Positions 16,209 through 23,583 of a stretch of DNA of 32,769 bases are shown here, piece after piece; positions within the stretch are counted from its first letter, which is position 1, and each line of letters begins with the position of its first letter. The position numbers and the translations under genes are program-made. Source of the stretch: Polaromonas sp. (GTDB lineage: Bacteria; Pseudomonadota; Gammaproteobacteria; Burkholderiales; Burkholderiaceae_C); contig JAURVI010000023.1 in NCBI GenBank assembly GCA_030655515.1, positions 1 to 32,769 of the forward strand, in the 5' to 3' direction. The notes beneath the pieces are model-generated. The model did no database searches, was not told the DNA's origin, and was given only the letters and a program-made list of their open reading frames with translations.

Positions 16209-16236
16209 CCAGCATCGCTGATCGTGGCGATGCTGG
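16209..16236 (+). terminator. Hairpin after the phage lysis-type cluster
   Basis: CCAGCATCGC (16209-16218) and GCGATGCTGG (16227-16236) form a perfect 10-bp stem with an 8-nt loop, nine bases after the last small gene. Only CTTT follows, so termination may be weak. Confidence 0.55.
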
Positions 16237-16280
16237 CCAGGCTCTTTAACAATTCAGGGGATTTATTCCCAAAAGCCTTA

Positions 16281-16430
16281 AACGCCATCGGCAAGGCCCT
16301 GACCGGCCCATTCAAAGGGTACTGGCGCTACGTCATTTACGGCGACTGGCGCGCCATTGTGAAGATTGAGCGAAAAGTCCTCATGATTTACGTTTTTGAC
16401 ATCGCCGCCCGCGACAAAATCTACAAATAG
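16281..16430 (+). pseudogene. RelE/ParE-family toxin C-terminal stub
   Basis: The segment NAIGKALTGPFKGYWRYV continues through IYGDWRAIVKIERK and ends in KIYK. This is the conserved C-terminal half of RelE-type mRNA interferases (GKAL-GP-KG-WRYRVGDYR...). The usual 40-45 N-terminal residues are absent; upstream in the same frame is sequence containing the phage terminator hairpin. No partner antitoxin is next to it. It is probably an inactive toxin remnant. Confidence 0.6.
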
Positions 16431-16677
16431 CGGTTCACCGGCTCATTGGCCGTGGACTCCATGACGCTGTAACCCCCCGGGATTCATAGAACAGCGCCAG
16501 CAGGGCCATCCTGGGGGCTTGGTCAGCGGCTTTCCAGCGTTCCAGCGTCCGGGGCGCCACGTCCAGGTGGCGGGCAATGGCCCCGGTGTCGCTGGTCAGC
16601 AGATCGTCAAGCAGGCAGGAAAGCAGCGGTGTGTGGGTTGCTCTGAACATTTTGAGCAGCTTTTCATAATTTTGCAT
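16421..16677 (-). pseudogene. Frameshifted phage-type HTH protein
   Basis: From ATG 16677 the product has a helix-turn-helix-like core (ARHLDVAPRTLERWKAADQAPRMALLALFYESR) typical of small phage-encoded regulators. A run of six G (plus-strand C-run 16473-16478) then shifts the frame to a short tail ending at 16435. In the frame restored by one base the sequence continues GYSVMESTANEPVNRYL to a stop at 16421, which looks like the natural C-terminus. It is either a recent frameshift or a sequencing error in a homopolymer. Confidence 0.55.
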
Positions 16678-16785
16678 TTGACGTTAAGAATGCGAACCAT
16701 TTGCGTACATAACGACTTAACATAATATACATCGTGGAATATCAAAAATGGCGGCAAAAAGGTTCGCCAGTGCCGCGCAGACCGC

Positions 16786-16866
16786 ATGGAACATGCCAAA
16801 CGCTTCCGGGCCATGCTGGCCGACTTGGGCCTCAAACACCCTGACGCGGCGAAGCTCCCTAAAAAG
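16786..16866 (+). pseudogene. Truncated HTH gene of phage origin
   Basis: HAKRFRAMLADLGLKHPDAAKL is the opening helix region of small phage HTH proteins and is divergent from the frameshifted regulator at 16677. The match ends abruptly at about 16860, near the probable right edge of the phage scar. The AT-rich gap between the two genes (16680-16745) would hold the divergent promoters. Confidence 0.4.
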
Positions 16867-16951
16867 ATTTCATCTGCTCACTGTTCGTCCCGTAGCCGAC
16901 GCACGAAAGTCGTTCGGGGTTGCCAATTCGACAGTGTGGCCAGCGTGACGC

Positions 16952-18499
16952 TCAGTCCATCGCTGCGTGTATTGCGGTTGATTCAGCGCTTTTGACCGAT
17001 ACGCGTAACAGGGCAATTAATGGAATGGCGGCCAGCGTGATCCACATCATCAATCGGAAATCCTGCAAATAGGCCAGTGTGGCGGCCTGGCGGGTGACTT
17101 CGCCATTGATCGCCGCCAGCCCCTCGGGCGTGGTCAGGTTGTAAACGCCGGCCTCGACCGCCTGTTTGAGCGCCAGATTGAACGGGTTGATGGAGTCCGC
17201 GAAGGCGGCGTGATTGGCCTGCGTGTTTCGCGAAAGATAGGTAATCACCACCGAAATGCCGATACTGCTGCCGATGTTGCGCATCAGGCTGTACAGGGCC
17301 GTGCCTTCGTTGCGGTAGCGCGGCGCCAGGGTAGAAAAGGTGATGGTGGATAGCGGCACGAAGATGAGGCCCAGCCCCAGCCCTTGCGTGACACCGGTGC
17401 GCACGATGTCCCAGCCGGTGATGTCCGTGTTGAAGCGGGTCATCTCCCACAGGGACAGGCTGGTCAGGAGGAGGCCCAGGAAAATCTTGTAGCGTACGTC
17501 CACCTTGCCGGAGAGCTTGCCCACCGTGATCATGGCGATCATGGTGCCCACGCCGCGCGGGGCCAGCAGATAGCCGACATCGATCACCGGGTAGCCCATC
17601 AGGTTATGCATGAAGGGCGGCAGCAAGGCCATCGTCGCGAACAGAATGATGCCGACGATGAAGATGAACAGCAAGCCGACGCTGAAATTTCGATCCTTGA
17701 ATAAGGCCGGTTCGATAAACGGGTGTTCGTGTGTGAATATGTGGGCGATGAAGAGATAGAGAGCCAGGCCGGCGAGCATCGCCTCGATCACCACTTCCGG
17801 GTTGGCGAACCAGTCGAGCGATTCACCGCGATCCAGCATCATCTGGAGCGCACCGATGCCCAGGCTCAGCAGGGCAAAGCCGAGCAAGTCGAACCGCCGT
17901 TGACGGTCGATCGGTGTTTCATGCACGAACGCGGCCAGACCGAACCAGGCGAGCAAGCCAAACGGCAGGTTGATGTAAAACACCCAACGCCAGTTGTAAT
18001 ACTCGGTCAGCCAGCCGCCGAGAGACGGGCCGAGAATCGGCCCCACCATCACGCCCACGCCCCACATCGCCATGGCCGAGCCATGACGTTCGGGCGGATA
18101 GGTATCGAGCAGTACGGCTTGCGACAGGGGTACGAGACAGGCACCGAAGACGCCTTGCAGCAGGCGAAACAGCACGATCTGCGTCAGGCTCTGCGCTGCG
18201 CCGCACAGCATCGACGCCACGGTGAAACCGACCACCGCCCACATGAAGACGCGCTTGCGCCCCAGGCGCGCCGTGAGAAAACCGGTCAGGGGCATGAAGA
18301 TGGCTGCCGCCACGATGTAAGACGTCAGCACCCAGGAAATCTGGTCCTGGGTCGCGCCCATCGTCCCTTGCATGTGCGGCAGCGCCACGTTGGCGATGGT
18401 CGTGTCCAGCGCCTGCATGATGGTCGCCAACATGACCGACAAGGTGACCATGCCGCGGTGTGCACTTTCCGGGTTTTCGGCTGTCGTGGCGGCAGTCAT
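16952..18499 (-). CDS. emrB: EmrB/QacA-type MFS drug exporter (DHA2 family)
   Basis: A proton-driven exporter of about 515 residues with 14 predicted membrane helices, working with the adaptor EmrA. Family landmarks are visible: LDTTIANVALP in TM1, GRKRVFMW in the 2-3 loop (motif A), the TM5 antiporter region GPILGPSLGGWL, and NWRWVFYINLP. ATG 18499 was chosen because the longer frame uses a TTG inside the end of emrA. It follows emrA by 10 bp. The gene's 3' end faces the phage scar. Substrates cannot be told from sequence. Confidence 0.94.
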   Translation of the reverse strand: MTAATTAENPESAHRGMVTLSVMLATIMQALDTTIANVALPHMQGTMGATQDQISWVLTSYIVAAAIFMPLTGFLTARLGRKRVFMWAVVGFTVASMLCGAAQSLTQIVLFRLLQGVFGACLVPLSQAVLLDTYPPERHGSAMAMWGVGVMVGPILGPSLGGWLTEYYNWRWVFYINLPFGLLAWFGLAAFVHETPIDRQRRFDLLGFALLSLGIGALQMMLDRGESLDWFANPEVVIEAMLAGLALYLFIAHIFTHEHPFIEPALFKDRNFSVGLLFIFIVGIILFATMALLPPFMHNLMGYPVIDVGYLLAPRGVGTMIAMITVGKLSGKVDVRYKIFLGLLLTSLSLWEMTRFNTDITGWDIVRTGVTQGLGLGLIFVPLSTITFSTLAPRYRNEGTALYSLMRNIGSSIGISVVITYLSRNTQANHAAFADSINPFNLALKQAVEAGVYNLTTPEGLAAINGEVTRQAATLAYLQDFRLMMWITLAAIPLIALLRVSVKSAESTAIHAAMD

Positions 18500-18509
18500 T
18501 GCGTTGACT

Positions 18510-19595
18510 TCAAAGAGAAATCCCAAGCACGCGGCGGCGGCGACCGGTGTCGATTTCGACGGTGGTGCTCAGGCCTGCGCGCAGTTGCGGCATGTTCGGT
18601 GCGGCTTCGAGTTTGATCCGTACCGGCACCCGCTGGGCGATCTTGACCCAGTTGCCGGTGGCGTTTTGGGCGGGGATGACCGAGAATTCCGCGCCGGTGG
18701 CCGGACTCAGGCTTTCCACCACGCCCTTCCATACCGCGTCGGGGTAGGTATCGACATGAATGGTGACCGCCTGGCCCGGGTGAACGTAGGTGAGATTCGT
18801 CTCGGTGAAGTTGGCTTCGACCCACAAATTGCCGCTGACCACCAAGGCCAGCGCCATGGAACCCGCGGCGACATACTGTCCTGGCTTGGGCGGCTTGCTC
18901 ACGATGCCGGGCAGCGAAGCGCGAACCTCGACCCGCGCCAGATCGAGCCTGGCTTGTTCCAGTTCGGCCTGTGCGACGCGAAAGCCCGGGTGGCGCTCGA
19001 CTGGCGCATCGACGCTGCCGCCCAAGGTTTCCGCGATGCGCTTCAGGTCCTGCGTCAAGGCGCCAATTTGCTGCCCGGCAAGGTCGGTGCTTTGCCTCGC
19101 ATCGTCGAACCTGGATGCCGAGATGAAATTCTTTGCCACCAAATCGGCCTGCCGCCGCTGGTCATTCTGGGCAAAGGCAAGTTTGGTTCGCGCGAGGGTG
19201 ATTTCCGCCTGTTTCGCGCGGTAACTCGCTTTAAGTGCTGCCAGATCGGTGCGCACTTGCGCCAGTTTGGCTTCGGCTTTGGCCACCGCCACCTGAAACG
19301 GCGCGGGATCGAGCCGGAACAGCGCTTGGCCGGCAATGACGGACTGGTTTTCATCAACCAGCACTTCCGTGACCGTGCCGGACACCTGCGCACTGACCGG
19401 CACCTTGTCCGCCTTGATATAAGCATTGTCGGTTTCGACGTAACGCCCGCTCTTGAGGTACACGACCCCGACCGCCAACGCGGCGATGAGTGGCACCACC
19501 ACCAGCAGGATCAACCGTTTCAAGCGGCGCTTGGACGGACGAGCTGTTTCGGCGGTGATCGATGTTTCGTTGCTGGCTGGGGCATCATGACTCAT
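18510..19595 (-). CDS. emrA: EmrA-type membrane fusion protein
   Basis: The periplasmic adaptor for an MFS exporter, 361 residues from ATG 19595. It has one N-terminal membrane anchor (about residues 26-46, RLILLVVVPLIAALAVGVVYL). The biotin-lipoyl half motif TDNAYIKADKVPVSAQVSGTV follows, then a long alpha-hairpin coiled coil, then the second lipoyl half (VRASLPGIVSKPPKPGQYV) and a beta-barrel domain. Order marR-emrA-emrB on one strand with short gaps implies one operon. The frame extends further upstream, but that part has no adaptor similarity. Confidence 0.94.
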   Translation of the reverse strand: MSHDAPASNETSITAETARPSKRRLKRLILLVVVPLIAALAVGVVYLKSGRYVETDNAYIKADKVPVSAQVSGTVTEVLVDENQSVIAGQALFRLDPAPFQVAVAKAEAKLAQVRTDLAALKASYRAKQAEITLARTKLAFAQNDQRRQADLVAKNFISASRFDDARQSTDLAGQQIGALTQDLKRIAETLGGSVDAPVERHPGFRVAQAELEQARLDLARVEVRASLPGIVSKPPKPGQYVAAGSMALALVVSGNLWVEANFTETNLTYVHPGQAVTIHVDTYPDAVWKGVVESLSPATGAEFSVIPAQNATGNWVKIAQRVPVRIKLEAAPNMPQLRAGLSTTVEIDTGRRRRVLGISL

Positions 19596-19638
19596 GAACA
19601 AGCGACTCCGGGGATAGCGTTCTTTCTCAGGTTTTTTC

Positions 19639-20067
19639 TCATCGCGACGACAGGTTGTCGCGCATCTTGCGCAGGACGAAAGAAAAAATGACGGCTTGTT
19701 GTTCGTCGAGATCGCGCAGGGCATCGGCCTGGATCGCCGTAGCAACCTGTCTGATGGCGGCCAGATGGGAAGCGGCGGCAGGCGTCAAGAACATCCGATA
19801 TGCCCGCCGATCTGCGGGATCGGCGCGACGTTCGACCAATCCGGCATCCGCCAACTGGTCAATCAAGCGGGCGAGCGTGATGGGCTGCACTTCCAGCATG
19901 TCCGCCAGATCGACTTGGCGAACACCCTCATGGCGGGACACGTGAACGAGCGCCCGCGCCTGAGCCAGAGTGAGAGAGCTGCCCGCCAGGCGTTGCTGGA
20001 AGGCCCTTCGCATCAATCGAGAAACGTCCGCCAACAGAAAACCAAGACTGTCTTGTCGTAATTCCAT
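19639..20067 (-). CDS. MarR-family transcriptional regulator (EmrR-like)
   Basis: A 142-residue winged-helix regulator. The DNA-binding core VRQVDLADMLEVQPITLARLIDQLADAGLVERRADPADRRAYRMFLT matches the MarR wing signature (DPxDRRA). It is the first gene of the emrAB operon, 43 bp before emrA, so it very likely represses the pump and is released by a ligand, as EmrR is. Its own start is 21 nt from an inverted repeat that could be its operator. Confidence 0.92.
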   Translation of the reverse strand: MELRQDSLGFLLADVSRLMRRAFQQRLAGSSLTLAQARALVHVSRHEGVRQVDLADMLEVQPITLARLIDQLADAGLVERRADPADRRAYRMFLTPAAASHLAAIRQVATAIQADALRDLDEQQAVIFSFVLRKMRDNLSSR

Positions 20068-20087
20068 AAATCGCCATCATATTATGT

Positions 20088-20109
20088 GCAATGCTTATTA
20101 TATTATTGC
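20088..20109 (-). promoter_or_regulatory. Candidate MarR operator before the emr operon
   Basis: GCAAT (20088-20092) and ATTGC (20105-20109) are inverted about a 12-bp AT-rich spacer in an otherwise AT-rich 50-bp stretch. This is the usual place and size for a MarR-type operator overlapping the promoter. The arms are short, so support is moderate. Confidence 0.4.
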
Positions 20110-20244
20110 GGTACGATAACTGTCGCGATGTGTTTAAAACAATGCGGTCATGCTTATCCGTCCGAAACGAGTTCCGGTTGGGGGTAAGGGCATGCGGCAG
20201 CCCGCACGGTCAATGGAGTAAATTCTCCCCTTGGACCCTTGCGC

Positions 20245-21375
20245 ATGATTGAAAAAATGATTCCCCTCGCAGACATTCGCTACGTAGCGCGTGTGCCGCA
20301 TATTCCTGCACAACTGCAGGCACCCACCGGCCTGCTGCGCGACACCCTGGGCCGGCCCTTGCGCGACCTGCGCATCAGCGTGACCGACCGCTGCAATTTT
20401 CGCTGCAGTTATTGCATGCCCAGCGAGGTGTTCAGCAAGGATTATTCGTTTTTGCCGCAAAGCTCCTTGCTCAGTTTCGAAGAAATCACCCGGCTGGCGC
20501 GGATTTTTGTCGCGCATGGGGTGGAAAAAATCAGGCTGACCGGCGGTGAGCCTTTGCTGCGCAAGCACCTCGAAGTGCTGATCGAGATGCTGGCCTCATT
20601 GCGAACGCCGCATGGCAAGCCGCTGGACATCACGCTGACGACCAATGGCTCACTGCTGGCGAAAAAAGCGCAGGCCCTGAAAGACGCGGGCCTGCAGCGT
20701 GTCACCGTCAGCCTGGACGGGCTGGACGACGCGGTTTTCCGGCGCATGAATGACGTCGATTTCCCGGTCGCCGATGTGCTCAAGGGCATTGCAGCGGCGC
20801 ACAAGGTGGGCCTGGCGCCGCTCAAGGTCAACATGGTGGTCAAACGCGGCACCAACGACGCCGAGATCATTCCGATGGCCAGACACTTCCGCAACTCAGG
20901 CGTGGTGCTGCGTTTCATCGAATACATGGACGTGGGCGCCACCAACGGCTGGCGCATGAACGAGGTGTTGCCGTCAGCCCAGGTGATTGAGCGCCTGCAG
21001 GCGGAATTTCCGCTGGAGGCGATGGGCGCCAACTATCCCGGCGAGACCGCCGAGCGCTGGCGTTACCTTGATGGTGCCGGTGAAATCGGCGTGATCAGCA
21101 GCGTGACCCAGGCCTTTTGCGGCGACTGCAACCGGGTCCGGCTGTCGACCGAAGGCAAGCTGTTTCTGTGCCTGTTCGCCAGCCAGGGGCACGACTTGCG
21201 CGCCCTGCTGCGCAACAACGATTCTTCGGACGAACAGATTTCCGGCGCCGTCGCCCACATCTGGCAGGGCCGCAGCGATCGTTACTCCGAGCTGCGCGCG
21301 GCGCTGCCGCCGGACAGCGCTGACCTCCCGAGCAACGGCGCGCGGCGGGTCGAGATGAGCTACATAGGCGGCTAG
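20245..21375 (+). CDS. moaA: GTP 3',8-cyclase (molybdenum cofactor)
   Basis: MoaA is a radical SAM enzyme that with MoaC turns GTP into cyclic pyranopterin phosphate. The N-terminal 4Fe-4S site CNFRCSYC and the C-terminal cluster cysteines ([21 protein letters not shown]) are both present. The protein ends in Gly-Gly, as needed by Moa[10 protein letters not shown] is the SAM/GGEP motif. Start ATG 20245 is chosen over a TTG at 20239; ATG 20257 is also possible. At about 376 residues it is slightly longer than enteric MoaA because of the N-terminus. It is first in a moaA-mobA-moeA run. Confidence 0.96.
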   Translation: MIEKMIPLADIRYVARVPHIPAQLQAPTGLLRDTLGRPLRDLRISVTDRCNFRCSYCMPSEVFSKDYSFLPQSSLLSFEEITRLARIFVAHGVEKIRLTGGEPLLRKHLEVLIEMLASLRTPHGKPLDITLTTNGSLLAKKAQALKDAGLQRVTVSLDGLDDAVFRRMNDVDFPVADVLKGIAAAHKVGLAPLKVNMVVKRGTNDAEIIPMARHFRNSGVVLRFIEYMDVGATNGWRMNEVLPSAQVIERLQAEFPLEAMGANYPGETAERWRYLDGAGEIGVISSVTQAFCGDCNRVRLSTEGKLFLCLFASQGHDLRALLRNNDSSDEQISGAVAHIWQGRSDRYSELRAALPPDSADLPSNGARRVEMSYIGG

Positions 21376-21376
21376 A

Positions 21377-21487
21377 TATATGGCCCCCACGCTTGTCACT
21401 TCGTGTACTGCGCTGCCCCCCGCGGGGGCTGTTTCGCCTAGGGGCGGCCCGTCGGCGGAACTGGCCCCCACGCTTGTCACTTCGTTT
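21377..21487. repeat. Dispersed GC-rich repeat between moaA and mobA
   Basis: The gap holds a GC-rich element bounded by a perfect 24-bp direct repeat (21381-21404 and 21462-21485, starting TGGCCCCCACGC). Between them lies a palindromic core (CCCCCCGCGGGGGC at 21416-21429, followed by GTTTCGCC). A close inverted copy lies in frame inside moeA (23058-23145). Confidence 0.85.
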
Positions 21488-21495
21488 GGAACTCC

Positions 21496-22128
21496 ATGAT
21501 AGACACCATCGACGGCGCTGAAATCACCGGGGTGATCCTCGCGGGCGGACGCGGCTCGCGCATGGGCGGCGCCGACAAGGGTTTGCAAAATTTCAACGGC
21601 GTGCCACTGGCCCTGCACACCCTGCTGCGGCTGCAGCCCCAGGTCGGCGAAGTAATGATCAACGCCAACCGCAACCTGGTGGTTTACGAATCCTTTGGCG
21701 CGCCGGTCTGGCCCGATGCGGCTGGCCTGGGCGAGTTTCCCGGGCCGCTGGCCGGATTTCTGACGGGGCTGGAACGCTGCGAAACGCCCTACCTTCTGAC
21801 CGTGCCCTGCGACACGCCGCTTTTCAGTGAAGACCTGGCGGCCCGGCTGGCGCAAGCACTGGCGCGCGACAAGGCCGACGTTGCCATGGTCGCCGCCCCC
21901 GAGGAAGACGGGACGCTGCGGCAGCAACCGGTGTTCTGCCTGCTGCGCACCCGCCTGCTCGAAAGCCTGATGCAGTTCACCGCCGGCGGCGGACGCAAGA
22001 TCTATGCATGGACAGCGCGGCACAAGACCGTGCCGGTCCCGTTCAACCTGCCAGGTGACGACCCGCGCGCTTTTTTCAACGCCAACACGCTGGCGCAGTT
22101 GCACCAGTTGGAAGCCTTGAGGCCGTGA
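21496..22128 (+). CDS. mobA: Molybdenum cofactor guanylyltransferase
   Basis: MobA joins GMP to molybdopterin to form the MGD cofactor of DMSO-reductase-family enzymes. The 210-residue product has the nucleotide-binding signature [17 protein letters not shown] near its N-terminus, [11 protein letters not shown] and the metal-binding CDTP in TVPCDTPLF. Length is normal. The stop overlaps the moeA start (GTGA), indicating coupling. The start lies right after the dispersed repeat. Confidence 0.95.
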   Translation: MIDTIDGAEITGVILAGGRGSRMGGADKGLQNFNGVPLALHTLLRLQPQVGEVMINANRNLVVYESFGAPVWPDAAGLGEFPGPLAGFLTGLERCETPYLLTVPCDTPLFSEDLAARLAQALARDKADVAMVAAPEEDGTLRQQPVFCLLRTRLLESLMQFTAGGGRKIYAWTARHKTVPVPFNLPGDDPRAFFNANTLAQLHQLEALRP

Positions 22129-23489
22129 AGAGCATTGCGCAAATTGCGGCCGGGCTTCCGGGCTACGACCCGCAAGCCCTGAGCGCCGACGATGTGCTGC
22201 GTTTTCTGTCCTCCCTGGCGGAGCCGGTTCAGGACAGGGTTGAACTACCATTGTTTGACGCCCTGGGCCGGGTGCTGGCGGCCGATGTGGTCTCGCCTGT
22301 TGACGTGCCGCCGCACGACAACTCGGCCATGGATGGTTATGCCTTCGATGGCGCGCAACTGGCGGCGGGGACGGCGCTTGGCCTGAAAGTGGTGGGCACG
22401 GCGCTGGCCGGCAAAGCCTGGCAGGGCACGGTTCAGGCCGGCGAGTGCGTGAAGATCATGACCGGCGCCATCATGCCGGCCGGGCTGGACACCGTGGTGC
22501 CGCAGGAGTTTGTCAGCATGGAGGGGGGGCGCATCACCCTGCCCGCCCAACTTCTGAAGCCCGGCGACAACCGCCGGCTGCGCGGCGAGGACTTGCGGCA
22601 AGGCCGGCCGGCGCTTTTGAAAGGGGAGCTGCTCACGCCTGCCCGTCTTGGACTGGCGGCCTCTTTGGGCTTGAGAACCGTGACCACCTGGCGCCCGCTG
22701 CGGGTGGCCTACTTTTCCACCGGCGACGAAATCCTGTCGCTGGGCGAGCCGCCGCGCGAAGGCGCGGTGTACGACAGCAACCGCTACACGGTGTTCGGCA
22801 TGCTCAGGCGGCTGGGCTGCGAGGTGCTGGACCTGGGGGTGGTGCGCGATGACCCGGCGCTGCTGGAAGCCGCATTTGCCCGCGCGGCCGAGCAAGCCGA
22901 CGCCATCATCACCTCGGGCGGCGTCAGCGCCGGTGAAGCCGACTTCACCAAGACCATGATGAAAAAGCTCGGCGACGTGGCCTTCTGGAAAATTGCGATG
23001 CGCCCCGGGCGTCCGATGGCCGTGGGCCGCATCATCAAGGGAGCGAGCAACAGCAATGGCCGTTTCGCCGCCGGGCCGCCCCAAGGCGAAACAGCCCCCT
23101 CGGGGGGCAGCGAACCACACGAAGTGGGGAGCGTGGGGGCCATATTGTTCGGTCTGCCCGGCAACCCGGTCGCCGTGATGGTGACCTTCCTCGCTTTTGT
23201 GCGCCCGGCCCTGCTGCAGATGATGGGTTGCAGCGCGTCGGCAGCGCCGCTGCTCAAGGCCCGCAGCCTGGAGCACATCCGCAAAAAGCCGGGGCGTACC
23301 GAGTACCAGCGCGGCACCGTCAGCACCGCGGCCGACGGTTCGCTGCAGGTCAAAACCACCGGCAATCAGGGCTCGGGCGTGCTCAGTTCCATGGCCCAGG
23401 CGAACGGCCTGATCGTGCTGCCCCACGGCCTGGGCAGCGTGGCGCCCGGTGATGAGGTGAATGTGATGATGTTTGACGGCGTGCTGTAA
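22125..23489 (+). CDS. moeA: Molybdopterin molybdenumtransferase
   Basis: MoeA inserts molybdate into adenylated molybdopterin. The 454-residue product starts at GTG 22125, overlapping mobA. Family landmarks are [12 protein letters not shown] (64-75), [10 protein letters not shown] (111-120), STGDEI (198-203), [16 protein letters not shown] (263-274), [13 protein letters not shown] and [15 protein letters not shown]. The protein is longer than the usual 400-415 residues. The excess is residues about 306-340 ([20 protein letters not shown] and following), which interrupt domain 3 exactly where other MoeA proteins go from the AVGRI strand to the LFGLPGN motif. This insert is the translated dispersed repeat. 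The frame remains open and flanking motifs are intact. Confidence 0.95.
   Translation: MKSIAQIAAGLPGYDPQALSADDVLRFLSSLAEPVQDRVELPLFDALGRVLAADVVSPVDVPPHDNSAMDGYAFDGAQLAAGTALGLKVVGTALAGKAWQGTVQAGECVKIMTGAIMPAGLDTVVPQEFVSMEGGRITLPAQLLKPGDNRRLRGEDLRQGRPALLKGELLTPARLGLAASLGLRTVTTWRPLRVAYFSTGDEILSLGEPPREGAVYDSNRYTVFGMLRRLGCEVLDLGVVRDDPALLEAAFARAAEQADAIITSGGVSAGEADFTKTMMKKLGDVAFWKIAMRPGRPMAVGRIIKGASNSNGRFAAGPPQGETAPSGGSEPHEVGSVGAILFGLPGNPVAVMVTFLAFVRPALLQMMGCSASAAPLLKARSLEHIRKKPGRTEYQRGTVSTAADGSLQVKTTGNQGSGVLSSMAQANGLIVLPHGLGSVAPGDEVNVMMFDGVL
23058..23145. repeat. Copy of the dispersed repeat inside moeA
   Basis: This stretch is a near-identical reverse-complement copy of the moaA-mobA element: the core GGCGAAACAGCCCCC and the terminal GCGTGGGGGCCATAT are shared. 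Its length keeps the moeA frame open and adds about 29-35 residues. Confidence 0.85.
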
Positions 23490-23583
23490 GTTGCGCGCGT
23501 GCGCCCTTCGGGTGCAGTTCCACTCCAGCGCTTTTCCAAAGAGGAAGGGAGCAACGCAAACGACCCGATTTCGCTATAAAGCG

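Noticed and set aside
16682..16725. Another TTAAG-type box near the phage regulators
   Set aside because: GTTAAG and CTTAAC occur here but about 30 bp apart, not with the 11-bp period needed for a PmrA/QseB site.
11081..16870. tRNA-His as attachment site of the phage scar
   Set aside because: No second copy of the tRNA 3' end was seen near either edge of the scar, and intact housekeeping genes lie between.
20110..20244. A possible molybdenum-cofactor riboswitch before moaA
   Set aside because: The leader has only a short GGAG-N6-CTCC pairing and no structure I can match to that riboswitch class.
20974..22251. A 425-codon minus-strand frame across moaA, the repeat and mobA
   Set aside because: It crosses two well-supported genes and the repeat in antisense; shadow ORF.
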